Source: Nocardioides sp. L-11A
GTDB taxonomy: Bacteria > Actinomycetota > Actinomycetes > Propionibacteriales > Nocardioidaceae
Length of the DNA stretch: 64,000 nt
Assembly (NCBI GenBank): GCA_029961745.1
Contig: CP124680.1
Span: 1,798,001-1,862,000, forward strand
Reading direction: 5' to 3'
Each line of letters opens with the position of its first letter. Positions within the stretch are counted from its first letter, which is position 1. The translations under genes and the position numbers were made by a program. The notes under the pieces are model-generated. The model was not told the origin of the DNA, made no database searches, and saw only the letters and a program-made list of their open reading frames with translations. Below are positions 1-6,586 of the stretch, piece after piece.

Positions 1-1427
1 GTCGGGGAGGCCGGACGGGTGCCCCGGCGTGCGTGCCGGCGCACCGTGGTCGACGGTACGCGGGAGCCGTCCGGGCCGGGCCTGCTGGTCGCCGGGGCGG
101 AGTCGGCGGAGGCTGCCCGAGCGACCGGCGAGTCCGCCGCGACCGACGGTGGGGCTGTCGGAGCCGATGTCGGTGCCGGTGCCGATGCCGGTGTCGGTGC
201 CGGAGCCGATGCCGGAGCCGGCAGCGATGTCGGCGCAGGGGATGAGGTGGGAGCCGCGGCGGGAGTGGTGTCGCCGCGCTTCGCGAACAACAGGGACCCG
301 GGCAGGGCGGGCGCGCGGTCGAGCAGTCCGACGGAGGCGGCCCGGATCGGCGTCGCCGGCGCCAGCGCCGACGGCGTCGGCGCGGTGGTGGTACCGAGCT
401 GGGCCAGCGGTGCGCTCCGAGTGGGCAGCGGCCGGGCGCCCGGACTCCGACCCCCCGGACTCCGAGCTCCCAGGCTCCGGGCGAACCGAGTCGGGGTGGC
501 GGCCAGGCTCCACGGGGCCCGCGGACCGGCCGGGGCGGCCGGGGCGGCCGGGGCGGCCGGGGCGGCCGGGCCCCCGGCGCTCGTCGCGGTGTCGACCGGC
601 GTGATCGCGGAGGCGGAGGGCGCCGACCAGGACACCGAGGCGGAGGCCGCGGCGGAGGTGGAGGAGGCGGAGGGGGCGGAAGAGGTGGAGGATGCGGCGG
701 CGGGGGATCCGGCGGCGGGGGATCCGGCGGCGGGGGATCCGGAGGGGGATCCAGGCGTCGGGGACGGCGCGGACCGCGTGGGGGAGCGGCGGATCGGCGG
801 TGCAGGAGCGGCCGGCTCCTCGGCCGGGCGCCGCCGGACGGCGGTCAGCTTCTGGCGGTCGGCCTGGGTGAGCATCGGGCCCGACGCGGCGACCTCCGCG
901 TGCCGCCGCACCCGGGCCTCGACGGAGGTGAGGTTGGTGAGCATGCCGCCGGGGGTGTAGCTCTGCTCGTCCTCGACCACCCGGGCCGCACGGGGCAGGC
1001 CCCGACCGGGCAGCGCGCCGGCAGCGACCGGGCGGGTGTCGCGCAGCCAGGGCGCGGGGGCGCCAGCGCCGTTCGCCGAGTCGTTCGCGGGCTCGCTCCT
1101 GAGGCGGCGGGCCGCACCCGCACCGCCGGCCGACCCGCCGGCCGGCCCGTCGACGGACCCGTCGACGGACCCGTCGGTCGCGCCCTGCGGCATCGGTGTC
1201 CACCAGCGCGGCGGGCGCATGTCGCCGGCGGAGAGGCCGGGCCCGCGCAGGGCGACGCGGACGTCGGCAGGGCGGGAGACGCCGTTGGCGAAGCGGCCGA
1301 CCGAGCGGGCCAGGACGCCGATCTGGCGCTGCGCGGGACGGGCCGCGGTCCCGGGCAGCCGGAGCCGTCCGGCGGCGGCCCGGCCGAGCCGGGTCGCGTC
1401 GGTGGCCGCAGCGGCGTCCTCGGTCAC
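1..1427 (-). CDS. Pro/Ala/Ser-rich eCIS-cluster protein, partial (C-terminus beyond the left edge)
   Basis: The minus-strand frame is open from a GTG at 1427 to the window edge (475 codons). The GTG overlaps the stop of the upstream tube gene in a GTGA, so it is translationally coupled and belongs to the injection-system operon. The first ~60 residues look folded (LGRAAAGRLRLPGTAARPAQ, then a GPGLSAGDMRPPRWWTP segment), and a second short ordered patch near residues 155-200 contains SYTPGGMLTNLTSVEARVRR. The rest is low complexity: GSPAA, PAAPAAP and PAPTSAPAP repeats. GC3 is very high in this frame, which supports it over the long plus-strand frames. No domain is recognised. Its position next to tube 2 makes a structural or adaptor protein, or a cargo/effector with a disordered leader, possible; the end that would decide is outside the window. 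Confidence 0.7.
   Translation of the reverse strand, partial: MTEDAAAATDATRLGRAAAGRLRLPGTAARPAQRQIGVLARSVGRFANGVSRPADVRVALRGPGLSAGDMRPPRWWTPMPQGATDGSVDGSVDGPAGGSAGGAGAARRLRSEPANDSANGAGAPAPWLRDTRPVAAGALPGRGLPRAARVVEDEQSYTPGGMLTNLTSVEARVRRHAEVAASGPMLTQADRQKLTAVRRRPAEEPAAPAPPIRRSPTRSAPSPTPGSPSGSPAAGSPAAGSPAAASSTSSAPSASSTSAAASASVSWSAPSASAITPVDTATSAGGPAAPAAPAAPAAPAGPRAPWSLAATPTRFARSLGARSPGGRSPGARPLPTRSAPLAQLGTTTAPTPSALAPATPIRAASVGLLDRAPALPGSLLFAKRGDTTPAAAPTSSPAPTSLPAPASAPAPTPASAPAPTSAPTAPPSVAADSPVARAASADSAPATSRPGPDGSRVPSTTVRRHARRGTRPASP
160..230. repeat. Degenerate 6-bp tandem repeat (Pro/Ala codons)
   Basis: Alternating gccgat/gccggt/gtcggt hexamers encode a PAPTSAPAP-like stretch on the minus strand of the partial eCIS protein. 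Such hexamers can gain or lose copies without a frameshift. Confidence 0.7.
530..570. repeat. 9-bp tandem repeat, about 4.5 copies
   Basis: The unit ccggggcgg repeats without interruption and encodes the (Pro-Ala-Ala)n stretch on the minus strand. It is in frame with the partial eCIS protein, so copy-number change would only alter linker length. Confidence 0.85.
697..741. repeat. 15-bp tandem repeat, three exact copies
   Basis: The unit gcggcgggggatccg is repeated three times and followed by a degenerate fourth copy. On the minus strand it encodes the pentapeptide repeat GSPAA. Perfect identity suggests recent duplication. Confidence 0.85.
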
Positions 1428-1900
1428 GTCACGGTCCTGGCCCGGAACCCGTGGTGGGCGACCTCCAACTCCTCCTCGAGCGGCGTCGGGCTGCCGATCG
1501 AGAAGTCGGGGCCGCGCCAGCGCACCGGGAAGACGTCGAGGAACTCCCACGAGCGCAGCCGGGCACCGGTGGTGTCGATCGCGGTGACGGCACCGGTCGA
1601 GCGGGTCAGCTTGCTGCCCGCCGCGGCGAAGCCCTCGCCGGAGCTGCGCTCCAGCCACTCGAACAGCGCGTTGCTGTCGGTCAGCCCCCGCTTGAAGAGC
1701 AGGTTCGGCCACGACATCCGTCCCGGCATCCGGTGGGCATAGGCGTTCTGCCCGCCCTCGCCGAACTCGTGGACCGCGACGGTGACCTGGAGGCCCTGGA
1801 CCTCCCGGAACACGCCGATCTCGGTGCCGTCGAGCTCGAAGACGAACCGGTTCGCCGCGGGGAGATCGCCCCCCAGCGGGGTGACACTGTTACTGCCCAT
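1424..1900 (-). CDS. eCIS / phage tail tube protein 2 (gp19-like)
   Basis: The 158-residue product resembles the T4 gp19-like tube proteins found in eCIS loci: an N-terminal FVFELDGTEIGVFREVQGLQ strand pair, a central segment (YAHRMPGRMSWPNLLFKRGL) and a C-terminal RWRGPDF...LEVAHHGF region. Loci of this type normally encode two tube paralogues, one forming the bulk inner tube and one sitting at the baseplate end. This downstream copy, separated from the sheath, is more likely the baseplate-proximal one (inferred). ATG 1900 was chosen; an in-frame GTG at 1906 is the alternative. The gene overlaps the end of the upstream DUF6760-type gene and couples to the next gene through GTGA. Confidence 0.85.
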   Translation of the reverse strand: MGSNSVTPLGGDLPAANRFVFELDGTEIGVFREVQGLQVTVAVHEFGEGGQNAYAHRMPGRMSWPNLLFKRGLTDSNALFEWLERSSGEGFAAAGSKLTRSTGAVTAIDTTGARLRSWEFLDVFPVRWRGPDFSIGSPTPLEEELEVAHHGFRARTVT

Positions 1901-2066
1901 GCTCACGCACCGCCTCCCAGGCTCGTTCGTTCAGGGCCACGACCGCCCGCACCATCCGGACCCGGTCCATGTGCTCGAGGTCCAGCAGGTCACCCATCGA
2001 CCAGTGCAGGTGGTACGCCAGATAGGCGATCTCCTGCCACAGGGCGTCGGTGGGATAGCGCAACAT
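1890..2066 (-). CDS. Small eCIS protein, DUF6760-type (58 aa)
   Basis: This short reading frame encodes 58 residues beginning MLRYPTDALWQEIAYLAYHL, followed by HWSMGDLLDLEHMDRVRMV. The pattern (a helix with YPxDxLxxEIAYLAYHxHW, then LExxDRxRWV) matches the small DUF6760 proteins that sit between the tail-assembly and second tube genes in eCIS loci. The assignment is from memory of the family. Function is unknown; by analogy with phage tail assembly it may be a chaperone or adaptor. It starts 10 nt after the upstream stop and overlaps the following tube gene by about 11 nt, so it is embedded in a tightly coupled operon. It is easily missed because it is so short. Confidence 0.75.
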   Translation of the reverse strand: MLRYPTDALWQEIAYLAYHLHWSMGDLLDLEHMDRVRMVRAVVALNERAWEAVREHGQ

Positions 2067-2076
2067 GCCGAGGGCC

Positions 2077-2586
2077 TCAACCGTTCTTCCGCGGAAGCTC
2101 CTCGACGGCGTGCCGCAGCGTGGGACGGGACTCGGTGACGACCTCGCCCGCGACCGGCCCGCTCGCGGACTGCTCCGCGGCGGGCTCGGCGGGTGCCGTC
2201 TCCGGTGCGGCGGCCCGCTCAGGAGACGGCTGGTCGACCACCAACTGGGTGCCGAGCTGAGCCTGGACGAGCGCGTCGAACTCGGCCTGGTTGCCGAAGT
2301 TGATCACGCCGTAGAAGTCCTGCAGGTACGCCAGGTCCACCGCGAACAGGCCTTCGATCTCGTGCATCGTCACCTGCGGCAGGCTGCCGAGCTTGCTGAT
2401 CACCCGGGCGAGCACCAGGACGGTCAGCCGCGGGTCGTTCGGCCCGGTGACGCGCGGGTCCCGCAGCGGCTCCAGCTCGTCACGAGCCGTCGCCAGCCGC
2501 ATCGTGCCGGTCCGGTGGACCTGCCCGTCGTCGTCCACGTACCCCCGTGGGAGCGTGAACTCGTAGGTCGTCCGCAGCGCGCTCAC
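2077..2586 (-). CDS. eCIS phage tail assembly protein
   Basis: The 169-residue product starts at GTG 2586, overlapping the tube 1 stop as GTGA. Residues 1-100 follow the tail-assembly family of eCIS loci: a TTYEFTLPRGYVDDDGQVHR strand region, RLATARDELEPLRDPRV, LARVISKLGSLPQVTMHEIE and GLFAVDLAYLQDFYGVINF. In phages this family helps load tail proteins during assembly. Related proteins are remembered to carry a CxxC element after the YRRIN-like helix; here this is replaced by a Pro/Ala/Glu-rich tail (about residues 125-169) with no cysteine. Longer frames that begin further upstream lie inside the tube gene and are not real. Confidence 0.78.
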   Translation of the reverse strand: MSALRTTYEFTLPRGYVDDDGQVHRTGTMRLATARDELEPLRDPRVTGPNDPRLTVLVLARVISKLGSLPQVTMHEIEGLFAVDLAYLQDFYGVINFGNQAEFDALVQAQLGTQLVVDQPSPERAAAPETAPAEPAAEQSASGPVAGEVVTESRPTLRHAVEELPRKNG

Positions 2587-3062
2587 TTGACGCGCGACAG
2601 GCTCTCGACGGTCAGCGTGATGGTCTCCTTGACCGGGTCGTTGGAGTCGATGCTGAGCTGGTCGGTCGAGATCTTGCTCGGCCACCCGTTGGTGAAGTTG
2701 AACCGGGCGATCTCCGCGTTGGTCGAGTCGTACATGACGATCGAGCCGTTCTTGCGGTTGTTGGACCGGTCGGAGAGCAGGATGCCCTTCTCCCGGATGT
2801 CGTTGAACCAACCCCACATCTTGTCCTGGGTGGAGTCCGGCGGCGCCATCCGGACCAGACTGATGTCGGGGGCCTTGGTGGCCTTGCCGAGCGTCTTGAC
2901 CACCTGGACCTTCCCGTTCGCGCCGGCCTGCTCCATGGTCACGACGTCGACCTCGACGTCGAGGCCGGAGACGCTGCTGAGGATGGAGACGACCGAGCCG
3001 TCGATCTCCAGGAAGAAGTTGCTGGAGACGATGGGGTCGTTGTTGATGAGTGCGTTGGGCAT
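2583..3062 (-). CDS. eCIS inner tube protein 1 (gp19-like)
   Basis: The product is 159 residues, the usual size for a contractile-system inner tube subunit. Visible family features are the N-terminal NFFLEIDGSVVSILSSVSGL, the loop VVKTLGKATKAPDISLVR, the MWGWFNDIREKG helix and a C-terminal TDQLSIDSND...ITLTVESLSRVK strand pair. Hexamers of this fold stack inside the sheath. ATG 3062 has an AAGGAT ribosome site 6 nt upstream. It lies 51 nt downstream of the sheath gene, in the normal sheath-then-tube order, and is the likely main tube subunit. Its end overlaps the next gene. Confidence 0.92.
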   Translation of the reverse strand: MPNALINNDPIVSSNFFLEIDGSVVSILSSVSGLDVEVDVVTMEQAGANGKVQVVKTLGKATKAPDISLVRMAPPDSTQDKMWGWFNDIREKGILLSDRSNNRKNGSIVMYDSTNAEIARFNFTNGWPSKISTDQLSIDSNDPVKETITLTVESLSRVK

Positions 3063-3113
3063 GTCAGATCCTTGGTTCTCGTCTGCGCTGGTGGGCTAGG
3101 CGGAGTCGGCCGC

Positions 3114-4685
3114 TCAGGAGGCCGACTGCTTCTTCTGGCTGATCCGGAACACGACGAACTCCGCGGGCTTCACCGGGGCGATGCCGACCTCGACGACCAG
3201 CAGGCCGGCGTCGATCGACTCGGGCGGGTTCGTCTCGGCGTCGCACTTGACGTAGAACGCCTCGTCGGCGTTGGCGCCGAAGAGGGCGCCGGCCGACCAC
3301 AGGCCGCGGAGGAAGGCGTTGAGGGTCCGCTTGACGCCCTCCCACAGGGTGATGTCGTTGGGCTCGAACACCGCCCACTGGGTGCCGGTCAGGATCGAGG
3401 CCTCGACCATGTTGAAGAGCCGGCGGACGTTGATGTACTGCCAGTCGGTGTCGGAGGCCAGCGTGCGCGCCCCCCAGACCCGGATGCCGCGGGTGCCGAA
3501 CGGGCGGATGCAGTTGATGCCGATCGGGTTGAGCAGCGCCTGCTCGTTCTGGGTGACATTGCGCTCGATGTCGAGGACGCCGCGCATGGTGTCGTTGGCG
3601 GGGGCCTTCCACACGCCGCGGGTCTCGTCGGTGCGGGCCCACACGCCGGCGATGTGGCCGGACGGCGGGATCAGCATCTCCCGGTCGCCGTTGACGCCGA
3701 TCGGGTTGTCGACCTTGATCCAGGGGTAGTACAGCGCGGCGTACGCCGAGTCGTACATGGCGACGTCGCTGCGCCACTCCTTGATCTGCTGGGGGCTCAT
3801 GCCCGGAGGCGCGTCCAGCACCGCCATCCGGTTGCCGTGCTGCTCGCAGTGCGAGATCAGCGCGGTCTGCACGGACTTCCACAGCGAGAGGTCGATCGTG
3901 CCGTCCTCCTGCGTGGCCGCGGTGACCAGGTCCGGCACCAGCACCATGGTGACGTCCTCGGCGACGGCGAGGCCGTTGATGCCGGCCCGCGCCGACTCGG
4001 ATCCGGCGAACTTGCGGCCGTTGACGGGCACGGGCACCGGGGCGGCCTTGACCAGGTCGTAGACGCCGGGGCGGATCAGCTCGAGCTGGCCGGAGAGGTC
4101 GACGTCCTTCTCGACCAGCAGGTCGACCTTGATCTTGGTCGAGGTGCCGTTGACCGCGGTCGCGACACCGGTCGCGCCGCCGGACAGGTCCAGACCGGGG
4201 AAGGACTCGACGGGCTCGCCGCCCTCGAGGATGGTCATCGTGAACGTGGCGGCCGCGTCGTCGTCGGCGCCGGCGTCGTCGGTGCTGATCTGGACGGTGA
4301 TGTCGGCGTCCGGCTCGAGGCTCTCGACCGCGACGGGCAGGCCGAGCGCGCGGTCGCTGGCGGGCAGCTCGATGCGGGAGGGCGCACCGGCCGGCTCGAC
4401 GTTGGGGACCCGGCAGATGTAGGCGATGCTGCCGCCGTTGGCGAAGTAGCCGTAGACCGAGAGGGGCAGCATGCAGCCCGGGGCGAACCCGCCGTAGAGC
4501 GCCTCGAACTGGTTCCAGCTGGTGACCAGGCGCGGGGCCAGGCCCTGGGGGTCGTTGGGGTCGTCGAGCGGAGCCCGCTCGGTGAACCCGACGAACGCGG
4601 CGACGGCAGTCGGTGCCGCCGAGAGCACCTTCTGTGACGAGACGACTTCTTCGACGTACACGCCGGGGGCGGTGTAGGTGGGCAT
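3114..4685 (-). CDS. eCIS contractile tail sheath protein
   Basis: The 523-residue product begins MPTYTAPGVYVEEVVSSQKV, the conserved N-terminal arm of contractile tail sheath proteins. The C-terminal half holds the conserved core: LLNPIGINCIRPFGTRGIRV, then WQYINVRRLFNMVEASILTG and a final VVEVGIAPVKPAEFVVFRIS strand. The N- and C-terminal arms link neighbouring subunits into the sheath mesh that contracts to drive the tube. The insert at about 110-260, rich in acidic residues and valine, is the variable outer domain. ATG 4685 is preferred over the upstream frame extension because the family starts at MPxYxxPGVY; no clear ribosome site is visible. A terminator at 4809-4829 separates it from the genes upstream, so it probably has its own promoter. 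Confidence 0.95.
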   Translation of the reverse strand: MPTYTAPGVYVEEVVSSQKVLSAAPTAVAAFVGFTERAPLDDPNDPQGLAPRLVTSWNQFEALYGGFAPGCMLPLSVYGYFANGGSIAYICRVPNVEPAGAPSRIELPASDRALGLPVAVESLEPDADITVQISTDDAGADDDAAATFTMTILEGGEPVESFPGLDLSGGATGVATAVNGTSTKIKVDLLVEKDVDLSGQLELIRPGVYDLVKAAPVPVPVNGRKFAGSESARAGINGLAVAEDVTMVLVPDLVTAATQEDGTIDLSLWKSVQTALISHCEQHGNRMAVLDAPPGMSPQQIKEWRSDVAMYDSAYAALYYPWIKVDNPIGVNGDREMLIPPSGHIAGVWARTDETRGVWKAPANDTMRGVLDIERNVTQNEQALLNPIGINCIRPFGTRGIRVWGARTLASDTDWQYINVRRLFNMVEASILTGTQWAVFEPNDITLWEGVKRTLNAFLRGLWSAGALFGANADEAFYVKCDAETNPPESIDAGLLVVEVGIAPVKPAEFVVFRISQKKQSAS

Positions 4686-4808
4686 GGCAACGGACTCGCT
4701 CTCGGGACGGTGGTGCTCGGGTGCTGGGGGGTGCTGGGGGGCCGAAAGAGCCGACCAGATCAATCGTGCTGCATCTCGAGGCGCGAAGAGTGCAAAACGA
4801 CGAAACTG

Positions 4809-4829
4809 CTCCCGAGATACGCTCGGGAG
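4809..4829 (-). terminator. Intrinsic terminator behind the DUF4280 gene
   Basis: Eight perfectly paired bases (ctcccgag/ctcgggag) enclose a 5-nt loop. Read on the minus strand, the stem is followed by a T-rich stretch (CAGTTTCGTCGTTTT). It lies between the PAAR-like gene and the sheath gene and splits the eCIS genes into two transcription units. Confidence 0.75.
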
Positions 4830-4894
4830 TCAGTGATCTCGGACTCCCGGGGTCGGCGGGCCCGGCGTCCCCGGCCCCGGTACGCCGGCCGGGC

Positions 4895-5284
4895 TCAGCC
4901 GGTCTGGGTGGTGAACTGACCGGGCGAGATCACCTGGATCACCCCGCCCCAGGCGCAGTTCAGCGAGCAGTTGTTCTGCACGATCGGCAGCGAGCCGACC
5001 ACCGGTGACGGCGCGGCGCCCACCCAGGTCCCGGCCGGCGCGGGCACGCACGGCATCGGGGTGAGCACGCCGAGGGCGGCCGAGGTCGCTGCCGCGACCT
5101 GGGGGTTGGCCAGCGAATTGCACATGCCGAACGAGCCGATGTTCGCGAGCGGCACGATGTCGGCGATGACCGCCACCGGCTGCTTGCCGATCATGGTCCG
5201 CTTCGTCGGTGGCACCGTCAGCGGCGCGGGGGAGATCCCGAAGCTGCACATCATCTGCGCGCCGTTCACGACGGGGATGGGCAT
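4895..5284 (-). CDS. DUF4280 / PAAR-like spike-tip protein
   Basis: The 129-residue protein begins MPIPVVNGAQMMCSFGISPA and continues with the glycine/proline-rich turns of DUF4280, a PAAR-like family: KPVAVIADIVPLANIGSFGM-type turns, then MPCVPAPAGTW and a final NCAWGGVIQVISPGQ. PAAR-like proteins form a small cone capping the spike of contractile systems; DUF4280 members are common in eCIS and type VI loci. Six cysteines are present (MMCSFG, GMCNS, MPCV, NNCSLNC plus one), and could bind metal. A GGAGG site precedes ATG 5284. It lies 42 nt after the lipoprotein gene and is followed by a terminator. Confidence 0.88.
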   Translation of the reverse strand: MPIPVVNGAQMMCSFGISPAPLTVPPTKRTMIGKQPVAVIADIVPLANIGSFGMCNSLANPQVAAATSAALGVLTPMPCVPAPAGTWVGAAPSPVVGSLPIVQNNCSLNCAWGGVIQVISPGQFTTQTG

Positions 5285-5326
5285 GGCGGCCTCCGATCGG
5301 CGGGGTTCGGGTGGGTCGGTGGTGGC

Positions 5327-5785
5327 TCAGCGCTCACTGCCCTCGACCGAGGCGGTGAGCGGCTCGCCCGCGGTGGTGACCACGCAGAGCACGTCGCGGT
5401 CGTCCTCCTCCCAGCTGCGGGGCGAGGGCAGCAGGTAGGTGAAGAACAGGTCCGAGTCGAGGTAGTCCACGCCGACGTACTCGCGGAACTCCTGGGCGCA
5501 GTGCCCGTCCGCGAAGGCGGTCAGCTCGTCCTCTCCGGGGAAGGTGCTGCCCTCCTTGTCGTAGGGCACCACGGCGTAGGCCTCGAGGGTGTGGGCCTCG
5601 GAGCAGGGGACCTGGTCGAGGTCGCCGACCTGGGCCTTGACCTGCTCCAGCGAGCGGAAGCACATCCCCGGCTCGACGTCGAAGACCGAGGTGCCCTCGG
5701 TGTCGTCGTCGCCGAACCACCCGCAGCCCGCGAGCAGCAGCGCCGTCGCCGCGAGTACGGCGGGCACGGCGGGCCTCGGTGTCAT
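5327..5785 (-). CDS. Septum-formation-family lipoprotein inside the eCIS operon
   Basis: The 152-residue protein has a lipoprotein signal peptide with lipobox LLAGC (Cys near residue 21). The mature part reads SVFDVEPGMCFRSLE, then QVPCSEAHTLEAYAVV and HCAQEFREYVG, with a late Cys (DVLCVVTT). This spacing of cysteines, with the PCSEAHxxE motif, is that of the actinobacterial septum-formation (Septum_form) domain. It should be lipid-anchored on the outer face of the cytoplasmic membrane. Its ATG overlaps the stop of the DUF4255 gene as ATGA, so it is translated with the eCIS proteins. A lipoprotein here suggests that the particle works at or through the producer's own envelope (inferred). Confidence 0.8.
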   Translation of the reverse strand: MTPRPAVPAVLAATALLLAGCGWFGDDDTEGTSVFDVEPGMCFRSLEQVKAQVGDLDQVPCSEAHTLEAYAVVPYDKEGSTFPGEDELTAFADGHCAQEFREYVGVDYLDSDLFFTYLLPSPRSWEEDDRDVLCVVTTAGEPLTASVEGSER

Positions 5786-6336
5786 CGCCGGATCCGATCG
5801 GCCATGGCGGCGATCCGCTCGACGGCCGGCGCCTGGTCCTCCCAGGAGAACGTGTCGGCCGCGACGGTGGCCCGGAGCTGGACGGCGGGCCGCAGCGTGC
5901 CGCCCAGCGCCTGCCAGATCTCACGCGCCGCGTGCCGGTCGTCGCCGAGCGAGACCCGCACGGTCGAGGACAGCCCGGGCGGGGTGATCGCCTCCGGGAG
6001 GATCTCGGTGCCGGCCAGCACGCTGACCAGGTCGCTCAGCAGCTGGTGCTCGTCGCGGGGACCGCCCGCCCAGGTGCTGATCAGGTAGCTGAGCTGGATC
6101 ATCGGCTGCGGGCGGCGGAAGCGCCGGGTCTGGCCGTCCTCGGGGCGGGTCGCCGACCGCGACGGGTCGGCGCTGCGCTGCACGTCGTACAGGAACAGGT
6201 TGACGGTGATCCGGGTCTGCTTGGCCGCCCATTCCCTGTCCGGGGTGGCGAAGGAGACCTCACCGACCTCCTCGGTGAGGGAGAGCCGGTCGCGCACGAG
6301 CTGCTCGAGCGCGGCGTCGACGTTGCTGATGAACAC
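5782..6336 (-). CDS. DUF4255 (Pvc16-type) eCIS protein
   Basis: The 184-residue product matches Pvc16-type DUF4255 proteins: FISNVDAALEQLVRDRL at the N-terminus, the ITVNLFLYDVQRSADPSRS motif, a central PMIQLSYLISTWAG helix and a WQALGGTLRPAVQLRATVAA strand near the C-terminus. In eCIS particles this family forms the cap at the baseplate-distal end of the sheath and tube. Start GTG 6336 gives the family N-terminus. It is the first gene of the minus-strand operon and diverges across 250 bp from the large membrane-protein operon, so the two units could share regulation. Confidence 0.88.
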   Translation of the reverse strand: MFISNVDAALEQLVRDRLSLTEEVGEVSFATPDREWAAKQTRITVNLFLYDVQRSADPSRSATRPEDGQTRRFRRPQPMIQLSYLISTWAGGPRDEHQLLSDLVSVLAGTEILPEAITPPGLSSTVRVSLGDDRHAAREIWQALGGTLRPAVQLRATVAADTFSWEDQAPAVERIAAMADRIRR

Positions 6337-6586
6337 GATGGGGGGAGGCCTCTGCTTCGACCGGGGGCGAGGTCGTCCGACCTCAGGTGCCGGCCGCGGC
6401 CGGCATGGACCGCCAATCTAGTGCCGCCGCGCGACGATCCGCAGGCGGTCGCGCAGATCCGGGACGTTTTCCGATTCTCCTGCAGGATCGCGCCGTCGTT
6501 CCTAGGATGCGAGGCGCCCCCAACGCACGCTCACCGGCGGAATCTCTCGCCGGCTCTCAAGCGTGCCTGAAATCAGGTGGAAGCCG

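Noticed and set aside
19..960. Long plus-strand open frame at the left edge
   Set aside because: It is the complement of the partial eCIS gene; the minus frame has the better third-position GC pattern and is coupled to tube 2 by GTGA.
3072..4637. 521-codon plus-strand open frame opposite the sheath gene
   Set aside because: Its composition (Gly/Asp/Arg/Val-rich, no domain) is typical of a shadow frame; the sheath on the minus strand is unmistakable.
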